Of a stretch of 15,731 bases of DNA, positions 1 through 5,457 are shown one piece after another. A model generated the notes under the pieces. It saw only the letters and a list, made by a program, of their open reading frames with translations, did not search any database and had not been told where the DNA came from. Numbering within the stretch: position 1 is the stretch's first letter; each line of letters opens with the position of its first letter. Made by a program: the position numbers and the translations under genes. Source of the DNA: Alphaproteobacteria bacterium (GTDB taxonomy: Bacteria > Pseudomonadota > Alphaproteobacteria > UBA11222); the NCBI GenBank assembly GCA_003454415.1, contig DMKG01000012.1:11015-26745 (forward strand), given 5' to 3'.

Positions 1-647
1 CCAGCGCCCTGTGCTCACGCCTCGCCAAGGCCATGGGGGGCGCTGTTCTTGCGGTGGATTACCGGCTGATTCCGGAAAACGCTTATCCGGCGCCCGTGGA
101 AGACGCCGTCAAGGTCTTCAAATGGATGCTGAACAACGGCCCTGATGGGCCGTCGCCGGCGCGGCGCAGCTTCATCGCGGGCGATAGCGCGGGGGGTGGG
201 CTTACGCTCGCCACCTGTATGGCCTTGCGGGACGAAGGCGCGCCCCTGCCCACGGCGGCCATCCCCATTTCCGCCTGGACGGACATGACCGGCTCCGGCG
301 CAACTATGAAGACCCGGGCCAAGGTCGATCCCATTGCAGGTAGGGATGCGATCAAGAATCTGGCGCTTGTCTATCTGAATGGGCGGAAGGCGGAAGAGAC
401 GCCTTACGCCTCGCCGCTGCACGGCAATTTCAAAGGGCTGCCGCCGTTGCTGTTCGAGGTGGGGGACGCGGAAACCCTTCTGGATGACAGCCGCCGGTGC
501 CACAAGAAGGCCAGGGCGGCCGGGGTCAAATCGCGTCTGGAAGTTTGGCCGCATATGCCACATGTCTGGCCGCTCTTCGCGCCCTATCTGCCGGAGGCGG
601 GGAAGGCGATCGATCAGATGGCGAAGTTCATCACCAGCTTTAAATAG
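1..647 (+). CDS. Alpha/beta hydrolase of the HSL (hormone-sensitive lipase) type, 5' end missing
   Basis: This is the C-terminal part of a carboxylesterase/lipase-type hydrolase. The reading frame is open from the left edge, so the start and the family's HGGG oxyanion-hole motif lie outside the window; about 214 residues are visible. Seen directly: the DYRLIPE stretch typical of the HSL (alpha/beta hydrolase 3) family, the nucleophile elbow GDSAGGG with the catalytic serine, an acidic segment GDAETLLDD that should supply the catalytic acid, and HMPHVW carrying the catalytic histidine near the end. The visible part is therefore complete and not degraded. Family knowledge says such enzymes hydrolyse short to medium acyl esters, usually in the cytoplasm; the real substrate is unknown. 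A terminator follows immediately, so it probably ends its own transcript before the BKACE gene. Confidence 0.9.
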   Translation, partial: SALCSRLAKAMGGAVLAVDYRLIPENAYPAPVEDAVKVFKWMLNNGPDGPSPARRSFIAGDSAGGGLTLATCMALRDEGAPLPTAAIPISAWTDMTGSGATMKTRAKVDPIAGRDAIKNLALVYLNGRKAEETPYASPLHGNFKGLPPLLFEVGDAETLLDDSRRCHKKARAAGVKSRLEVWPHMPHVWPLFAPYLPEAGKAIDQMAKFITSFK

Positions 648-661
648 GACTTCTGCCAGAC

Positions 662-698
662 CTTCACCGTCGGTGCTGACCGCCGGTGAGGCTTTTTT
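662..698 (+). terminator. Rho-independent terminator after the hydrolase gene
   Basis: An outer stem pairs 662-669 with 684-691 (one G-U pair). After one T-C mismatch, an inner CGG (671-673) pairs with CCG (680-682) around a 6-nt loop. C692 and six Ts (693-698) follow. This is a classic intrinsic terminator shape. It lies 14 nt past the hydrolase stop and 15 nt before the next start codon, directly ahead of that gene's ribosome binding site, so it could also attenuate read-through into the BKACE gene. Confidence 0.75.
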
Positions 699-713
699 GA
701 AAGGAAGGGCGCG

Positions 714-1592
714 ATGCAGAAACTGATCATCGAAGCGCGGATCAACGAATACGCCATGCGCAAGCGGAATCCGCATGTTCCCTGGAGCGCGGAAGAAATC
801 GCGCGGGACGCCGCCGCCTGCCGTGAGGCGGGGGCAAGCATCGTCCATTTTCATGCGCGGCAGGAAAATGGCGCGCCCTGTCATGACACGGGAAAATACG
901 CCGAGGCGATCGCCAAAGTGCATGACGCCTGTGATCTGCTCGTGCATCCCACACTAGGCGCGAACACCCTGTCGGCGTCAAAGGAAGGGCGGCTTGCCCA
1001 TGTGCTGGACATGGCGAAGGACACGCGCACCCGCCCCGATTTCGCACCGATGGATATGGGCAGCACCAATATTGACGCCTATGACCCGGCCGCGCGCAGA
1101 TATATCACCCAGGATCAGATGTATCTGAACAGTACCGAGACGCTGCTTTATTTCGCGGAGGAAATCCGCGCCGCAGGGCTGAAGCCCTGTGCGGTGGCGT
1201 GGAACATCTCTTACTTGCGCGAGGCGCTGATCTTTTATGATATGGGCCTGCTGGACCCGCCCATCTATCTTGGCCTCACCCTGACGGAAGGCATGATTTC
1301 GGCCGGTCATCCCGCGACGCCTGCCGGGCTGGACGCCTATCTCACCAATCTTCCGAAACAGGTTCCCATTGAATGGACTGTCTACAATTACGGCGGCAAT
1401 CTGCTGAATCTTGCGGACAAGATCATTTCCGAAGGCGGTCATGTGGCGGTCGGTCTCGGCGATCACGCCTATACGGAGCTGGGTCAGCCAACCAATGCGG
1501 AAGTGATCGGAAAGTTTTCGGAGATCGCCCGCAAGCACGGGCGCGGCGTCGCCACACCCGAGGAAACCCGGCAGATTCTGCGCATGAATTAG
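714..1592 (+). CDS. BKACE family (DUF849) beta-keto acid cleavage enzyme
   Basis: The 292-residue product matches the family's usual length and pattern. BKACE enzymes are TIM-barrel metalloenzymes that condense a beta-keto acid with acetyl-CoA, giving acetoacetate and a new acyl-CoA; the founding member is Kce of lysine fermentation. Seen: an N-terminal strand with E12 where Kce has its catalytic glutamate, the metal-binding pair H45 and H47 in VHFHAR, HDTGKY, and a C-terminal GLGDHAYTELGQPTN segment. In Kce the last segment reads GLED and its glutamate is the third metal ligand; here that position is G249, followed by the conserved D250. This may mark a subgroup with different metal binding. 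A strong ribosome site (AAAGGAAGG, about 699-707) supports the ATG at 714. The substrate is unknown. The 3' end lies 2 nt from a convergent SDR gene. Confidence 0.88.
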   Translation: MQKLIIEARINEYAMRKRNPHVPWSAEEIARDAAACREAGASIVHFHARQENGAPCHDTGKYAEAIAKVHDACDLLVHPTLGANTLSASKEGRLAHVLDMAKDTRTRPDFAPMDMGSTNIDAYDPAARRYITQDQMYLNSTETLLYFAEEIRAAGLKPCAVAWNISYLREALIFYDMGLLDPPIYLGLTLTEGMISAGHPATPAGLDAYLTNLPKQVPIEWTVYNYGGNLLNLADKIISEGGHVAVGLGDHAYTELGQPTNAEVIGKFSEIARKHGRGVATPEETRQILRMN

Positions 1593-1594
1593 CT

Positions 1595-2377
1595 TTACTG
1601 CGCCGTGACGCCGCCATCGACGGCGAATTCCGCCCCCGTGATGAAGGCGGCGTCATCAGAGGACAGGAACACGACGGCCGCGGCGATATCCTGCGGTTCG
1701 CCGATGCGCCCGATGGGATGGGATCTGGCGAAGGCTTCCCGCATGTCATTGCTTTCCCGTCCGGCGCGTGACATGGCGAGACTGCCCATGGGCGTGTCGA
1801 TCAGCCCGGGGTGAACGGAATTACACCGCACGCGTTTCTTGGCGAATTCCAGCGCCGTGGATTTGGTGAACAGCCGCACCCCGCCCTTGGTCATGGAATA
1901 AACGGGTGAATTGCGCGATCCGACCAGGCCCGCGACCGATGAAATATTCACGATGGCGCTGCCCACGGGTGCGGCCTGCGCGCGGCGGATCATTTCCGGG
2001 GCGCAAATCTTGGTGCCGAGAAACACCCCCTCCAGATTGACCGCTACCAGAAGGGCGAAATCCTCCTGCGTCGTTTCCAGTACGGGTTTGGTGATATAGG
2101 CGCCGGCATTGTTGACCAGAATGTCCACGCCGCCATAATTGCTTACCGCTTCCGCCACCGCTTTTTCCCAGGCGGCCGCCTTTGTGACGTCGAGAGGCAC
2201 GAATGCGGCCTTGCCCCCCGCGTCGCGGATGGCGGCCGCGTTCTGCGCGCCCTCACTTTCCAGCACATCGCCGATGATCACGCTGGCGCCATGCTCCGCC
2301 AGCCTGCGCGCGCATTCTCCGCCGATCCCACGCGCCCCGCCGCTGACGATCGCCACTTTTCCATCCACCCGGTTCAT
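1595..2377 (-). CDS. Short-chain dehydrogenase/reductase, classical type, probably NAD-dependent
   Basis: This is a 260-residue classical SDR. Seen: the cofactor motif SGGARGIG (residues 12-19), an acidic D37 at the end of the second strand, which favours NAD(H) over NADP(H), NNAG (89-92), and the full catalytic tetrad N114, S147, Y160, K164 (YSMTK). HPGLIDTPMG and a C-terminal FAVDGG complete the fold. It resembles the group containing cyclohexanol/cyclopentanol and hydroxysteroid dehydrogenases, so oxidation of a secondary alcohol to a ketone is likely, but the substrate cannot be read from sequence. The ATG at 2377 has an AAAGGA site upstream. It diverges from the crotonase gene across an 83-nt gap and converges on the BKACE gene. 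A ketone or beta-keto product could feed that enzyme; this link is inference. Confidence 0.9.
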   Translation of the reverse strand: MNRVDGKVAIVSGGARGIGGECARRLAEHGASVIIGDVLESEGAQNAAAIRDAGGKAAFVPLDVTKAAAWEKAVAEAVSNYGGVDILVNNAGAYITKPVLETTQEDFALLVAVNLEGVFLGTKICAPEMIRRAQAAPVGSAIVNISSVAGLVGSRNSPVYSMTKGGVRLFTKSTALEFAKKRVRCNSVHPGLIDTPMGSLAMSRAGRESNDMREAFARSHPIGRIGEPQDIAAAVVFLSSDDAAFITGAEFAVDGGVTAQ

Positions 2378-2399
2378 GTCTCGTGTCCTTTATGGTTCG

Positions 2400-2428
2400 T
2401 TGCCTCAACTCCAGCAAAGCACTACACT
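2400..2428 (+). promoter_or_regulatory. Candidate sigma-70 promoter for the crotonase gene
   Basis: TTGCCT (2400-2405) and TACACT (2423-2428) are separated by exactly 17 nt, each matching 4 of 6 consensus positions. Transcription would begin near 2435, leaving a leader of about 25 nt before the ATG at 2461. This is prediction from pattern alone. Confidence 0.4.
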
Positions 2429-2460
2429 GAACCGGAAACAAGCCTGTAATGGAGCCCGGC

Positions 2461-3198
2461 ATGGCATTGGTGTTGCGTGAGGAGAAGGAAGGCGTGGCGG
2501 TTCTGACCTTGAACCGTCCGGAACACCTGAACGCCATGAATCCGCAATTATTCGTGGAGTTGCGGGCGCATATTGACGCGATTGCCGCAAATACCGATGG
2601 GGTGGGATGCGTCATTCTCACCGGAGCGGGTAAAAGCTTTTCGGCCGGTAATGATCTGCGCGCGATTGCGGCGCGGGAACGCGCGCCCACGCCGCATTTC
2701 CAGGCCGAGACGATCGACGCGCTGGAAGCTCTTCCCCAGCCAACAATCTGCGCCGTGCGCGGACATTGCTATACGGGGGGAATGGAGCTGATGCTGGGAT
2801 GCGATTTCCTGATCGCCTCCGACACCTCGCGCTTTTGCGACACCCATGGCAAATTCGGCATGACGCCATTATGGGGACTGACGCAACGCCTGCCGCGCCG
2901 GGTGGGCCTTATGCGGGCGAAAGAGATTTCCCTTACGGGCCGGGTGATTGCGGGCGAAGAGGCGGCGCGTATCGGTCTTGCCATCATGTGTGTGCCGGAT
3001 GCGGAACTGGAGAGCCGCGCCATGGCGTTTGCGCGCATGATCGTAGGGAACAGCTGGCACTCCGCCCGCGGGAACAAACTGCTTTACCAGCAAAGCCAGC
3101 AGCGTGATCTTGCGTCCGGCCTTTCCTATGAGCGCAACAAGGGCCCCGGGGTCGCGCCGGACATGGCGGAGAGAGTGGCCAATTTCGGCAGGAAATAA
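2461..3198 (+). CDS. Enoyl-CoA hydratase/isomerase (crotonase) family protein, one catalytic Glu replaced
   Basis: This is a 245-residue crotonase-fold protein. Seen: VAVLTLNRPEHLNAMN at the N-terminus, the oxyanion-hole segments FSAGNDL (60-66) and GHCYTGGMELMLGCD (101-115), and a GLTQRLPRRVG segment. Of the two catalytic glutamates of true hydratases, the first is present (E109), but the second, normally in a QPE-like motif, is replaced by H129 (DTHGKFG). It may therefore be an isomerase, hydrolase, dehalogenase or C-C bond enzyme acting on acyl-CoA rather than a hydratase. I chose the ATG at 2461 because GGAG at 2451-2454 sits 6 nt before it; the ATG at 2449 would add four residues but has no clear ribosome site. 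The gene ends 4 nt from a convergent SDR gene. Confidence 0.87.
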   Translation: MALVLREEKEGVAVLTLNRPEHLNAMNPQLFVELRAHIDAIAANTDGVGCVILTGAGKSFSAGNDLRAIAARERAPTPHFQAETIDALEALPQPTICAVRGHCYTGGMELMLGCDFLIASDTSRFCDTHGKFGMTPLWGLTQRLPRRVGLMRAKEISLTGRVIAGEEAARIGLAIMCVPDAELESRAMAFARMIVGNSWHSARGNKLLYQQSQQRDLASGLSYERNKGPGVAPDMAERVANFGRK

Positions 3199-3202
3199 CG
3201 GA

Positions 3203-4009
3203 TCAGTTCACGATTCGCATGCCGCCGCCGTCAATGCGGATATTCATGCCGTTGATCATGGCCGAACGGGTGCTGGCGATGAAGGCGACAAGATCGCCTA
3301 CTTCCCCGGTGCGCGCGATACGGCCGGAGGGGTTGCCGAATTCCTCCATGATGTGACGCTCGATCACCTCCCAGTCGTCGCCCCAGCCATTCTTCTGCGC
3401 GCGTCTGCGATACATTTCCTCAACCTCGCGGGTCCGGATCAGGCCGGGACTGATGGTGTTGACGGTGACGCCGGTACCCGCCAGTTCCAGCATCAGGCTG
3501 ACGGTCAGATTGGCCAGCGCCCCCTTGGAGGCGTAATAATGGGGCATGCGCGCATTGGGCTGGGTGGAGCCGATGGTCCCCAGCTGGATGATGCGGCCCC
3601 AGCCGCGCTTCTTCATTGCGGGAGCCAGCAGACGGATCATGCGCGCCGCGGACAGTACATTCTTCTGATAGACCGAAATCCAGGCTTCCGCTCCAGTGGC
3701 GGGGTCAAGCCAGAATCCCCGTTCGGCCGCGCCATAATTATTGACCAGAATATCGGCCTCTCCCACCGCCGCGGCGACCTGCTCCGCGCCGTCATCGGTG
3801 GTCAGATCGCCGATCACCGCATCGGCCCTGCCGCCCGCGCGCTGTATTTCATTGGCCACGCGGTTCGCATCATCCAGCCCGTCGCCCGGTTTCATCCCAT
3901 GCACGAAAACTCTGGCGCCCTCCCGGGCCAGAACCTTGGCGATTCCCTCTCCAGTGCCGCGGCTGCTGCCGGTGACAAGAGCAGTTTTTCCGGAAAGTTC
4001 CAGATCCAT
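3203..4009 (-). CDS. Short-chain dehydrogenase/reductase, divergent (NNYG, Thr in place of catalytic Ser)
   Basis: This is a 268-residue SDR. Seen: the cofactor motif TGSSRGTG (13-20), NNYG (90-93) where most family members have NNAG, N117, and Y158/K162 of the YxxxK motif. The position 13 residues before the tyrosine, normally serine, is T145, which can still hydrogen-bond. No aspartate follows the second strand (VHGMKP), and R17 lies in the glycine motif, so NADP(H) is the likelier cofactor. A region rich in R, E and W around residues 180-210 is probably the substrate lid. The start at 4009 has AAGGAA upstream. It lies 22 nt after the DUF1491 gene on the same strand, so the two are probably co-transcribed. 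Substrate unknown. Confidence 0.88.
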   Translation of the reverse strand: MDLELSGKTALVTGSSRGTGEGIAKVLAREGARVFVHGMKPGDGLDDANRVANEIQRAGGRADAVIGDLTTDDGAEQVAAAVGEADILVNNYGAAERGFWLDPATGAEAWISVYQKNVLSAARMIRLLAPAMKKRGWGRIIQLGTIGSTQPNARMPHYYASKGALANLTVSLMLELAGTGVTVNTISPGLIRTREVEEMYRRRAQKNGWGDDWEVIERHIMEEFGNPSGRIARTGEVGDLVAFIASTRSAMINGMNIRIDGGGMRIVN

Positions 4010-4031
4010 GTCGTATTCCTTGTTGTGTTTC

Positions 4032-4385
4032 CTAGTGTGTTTCTATGGGTTCACCCAGATCATAACGTCCTTCCATATCTTCGATCTCCAGAATCCACAG
4101 ATCGGGGTCGTATTTTATCTGCCGTTCCAGATAGGCGTCGCAATCGGCCTCGGGCGAGGGCGACTCCCCCCTGCGGGCGATCCAGATACGCCCGCCCCGC
4201 GCATTTCGTGAGGGCGTAAGCACCTGACAGCCATCAGAAAACCGGTTCCACTTGATCAGCACGATCCCGGCCCTGTCATCGCCGCGCCGCACCAGAACAG
4301 CCGGGATGCCCAGGGACAGGCACCGCCGGATATGGGCGCTGACCCACATGGACGTGGTCAGAACGGGTTCATCGTAATCGCTCAA
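4032..4385 (-). CDS. DUF1491 family protein
   Basis: This 117-residue protein fits the DUF1491 family of small alphaproteobacterial proteins with no established function. Family-like features seen are WVSAHIRRCLSLGIPAVLVRRGD near the start, GIVLIKWNRF in the middle, and the C-terminal YLERQIKYDPDLWILEIED segment. No signal peptide or membrane segment is visible, so it is probably cytoplasmic. The best start is a TTG at 4385: it follows a GGGGAAAGG-like ribosome site and gives the expected few residues before the conserved block; the next ATG (4349) begins almost inside that block. It is the first gene of a leftward pair with an SDR and diverges from another SDR gene across about 96 nt. Confidence 0.8.
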   Translation of the reverse strand: MSDYDEPVLTTSMWVSAHIRRCLSLGIPAVLVRRGDDRAGIVLIKWNRFSDGCQVLTPSRNARGGRIWIARRGESPSPEADCDAYLERQIKYDPDLWILEIEDMEGRYDLGEPIETH

Positions 4386-4431
4386 AACGGCGCCTTTCCC
4401 CTCGCATCCTTACGGCAGGAAATGATAAATG

Positions 4432-4459
4432 TTGAATGTGATAGATTATCATAAACAAT
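4432..4459 (+). promoter_or_regulatory. Candidate promoter of the SDR gene at 4482
   Basis: TTGAAT (4432-4437) and AACAAT (4454-4459) are 16 nt apart, each with 4 of 6 consensus matches, in the AT-rich part of the divergent gap. Transcription would begin near 4466, about 16 nt before the ATG, just upstream of the AGGGAG ribosome site (4469-4474). Confidence 0.35.
4439..4451. promoter_or_regulatory. Palindrome, possible repressor operator
   Basis: A perfect inverted repeat, TGATA-GAT-TATCA, extends imperfectly outward: TTG at 4432-4434 pairs with CAA at 4456-4458, and T4437 with A4453. It lies between the candidate -35 and -10 elements of the SDR gene at 4482, where a TetR- or GntR-type repressor dimer would block transcription. 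No regulator gene is in the window, so the binding protein is unknown. Confidence 0.4.
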
Positions 4460-4481
4460 ATCGCATTCAGGGAGAAAGACT

Positions 4482-5330
4482 ATGGGTGACAGGTTACAGG
4501 GTAAAGTTGCAGTGATCACTGGCGGCACGAGCGGCATGGGGCGCGGCACGGTGGAGTTGTTTCTCCATGAGGGGGCGAAAGTGGTCGTCGCCGACATATT
4601 GGACGACAAGGGCGCACAGATGGAGAAGGACTTTGGCGCGAACCTCGCTTACCACCATACCGATGTGGCGGAGGAAGCCGATGTCAAGGGCGCGGTCGAT
4701 CTGGCGGTGAGCAAATTCGGACGTCTGGACTGCATCTTCAATAATGCGGGCATTGGCGGCGTTTCCGGTGAAATCCAGGAAATCACCATGGAGGGGTTTG
4801 ACAAAACCGTGGGTGTGCTGCTCAAGGGCGTGGTGCTGGGCATGAAATACGCCGCGCCTGTCATGAAAGCGCAAAAATCCGGCAGCATCATCAGCACCGC
4901 CAGCGTCGCAGGGTTGAGCGGCGGTTTCGGGCCCCATATCTACAGCGCCTGCAAGGCGGCGGTGGTGCATCTTTCCAAAAGCGTGGCGCTCGAACTTGGC
5001 AAGTACAATGTCAGGGTGAATGCGATCTGTCCGGGCGGCATCGCCACGTCCATCTTTGGCCGCGGCTTGGGGCTTCCCAGCCAGTTGGCCGATGAAAGCG
5101 CCAAGAAAATGGAAGAGGTTCTGGTCAATTTCCAGCCCATCCGGCGTTCCGGCCTTCCATCGGATATTGCGCGCATGGCGTTGTTTCTGGCCAGTGACGA
5201 TTCCACCTTTGTAAGCGGTCAGGCGATTGCCGTCGATGGGGCGCTGATGGCCGGGCGCGAGCGCAGTCAAGGCGCGGCCAGGATCGGCGAAGGAATGGCC
5301 AAGGCGTTCGGCGACCTGATGAAAACCTGA
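4482..5330 (+). CDS. Short-chain dehydrogenase/reductase, probably NAD-dependent, Leu replacing tetrad Asn
   Basis: This is a 282-residue SDR. Seen: TGGTSGMG (13-20), D38 after the second strand (NAD preference), NNAG (87-90), S141, Y154 and K158 (YSACK), and CPGGIATSIFG. The usual tetrad asparagine in the VNLxG motif is replaced by L113 (VLLKG). As I recall, some SDRs related to plant secoisolariciresinol and xanthoxin dehydrogenases share this VLLKG pattern, so it is probably a subfamily trait rather than decay. A tail of about 30 residues follows the usual end (AVDGAL). The ATG at 4482 has AGGGAG 7 nt upstream. It is monocistronic by layout: it diverges from the DUF1491 gene, and motA follows after a 127-nt gap. 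The palindrome at 4439-4451 suggests ligand-responsive repression. Confidence 0.89.
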   Translation: MGDRLQGKVAVITGGTSGMGRGTVELFLHEGAKVVVADILDDKGAQMEKDFGANLAYHHTDVAEEADVKGAVDLAVSKFGRLDCIFNNAGIGGVSGEIQEITMEGFDKTVGVLLKGVVLGMKYAAPVMKAQKSGSIISTASVAGLSGGFGPHIYSACKAAVVHLSKSVALELGKYNVRVNAICPGGIATSIFGRGLGLPSQLADESAKKMEEVLVNFQPIRRSGLPSDIARMALFLASDDSTFVSGQAIAVDGALMAGRERSQGAARIGEGMAKAFGDLMKT

Positions 5331-5382
5331 TCCTCTATATAGTATCTGGCGCAAACATTAGCCGAATATTAGTGACTTTGGC

Positions 5383-5448
5383 TTAACCCTATACGCCAAC
5401 TCCCAGGGGCGCGCCGGCTGGCATGTTCCTGAGCGCGTATAGGGTTAA
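5383..5448. repeat. Perfect 14-bp inverted repeat in the motA leader
   Basis: TTAACCCTATACGC at 5383-5396 is repeated in exact reverse complement at 5435-5448, with 38 nt between, ending 9 nt before the motA ATG. In RNA it could form a 14-bp stem-loop next to the GGTGAG ribosome site (5450-5455). As DNA it could be two opposed copies of a regulator site. Each arm has a TTAACC core, resembling a CtrA half-site, but no full TTAA-N7-TTAA site is present. There is no T-run, so it is not an intrinsic terminator for the upstream SDR. The loop contains the 8-bp palindrome GGCGCGCC (5408-5415). Confidence 0.85.
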
Positions 5449-5457
5449 CGGTGAGTC

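Noticed and set aside
15..947. Long minus-strand open frame across the hydrolase and BKACE genes, and similar long antisense frames at 978-1538, 4494-5354, 8854-9642 and 11753-12493.
   Set aside because: They mirror well-supported genes on the other strand and show no recognisable domain; GC-rich codon bias produces such frames.
3104..4219. A 371-residue plus-strand open frame opposite the SDR and DUF1491 genes.
   Set aside because: It overlaps clear minus-strand coding with intact motifs and begins inside the crotonase gene; its translation has no family likeness.
5419..5434. TGGCATG followed by TGAGC before motA, resembling a sigma-54 promoter.
   Set aside because: The GG and GC elements are 11 nt apart instead of 10 and the -12 part does not match TTGC. 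It also lies inside the loop of the inverted repeat.
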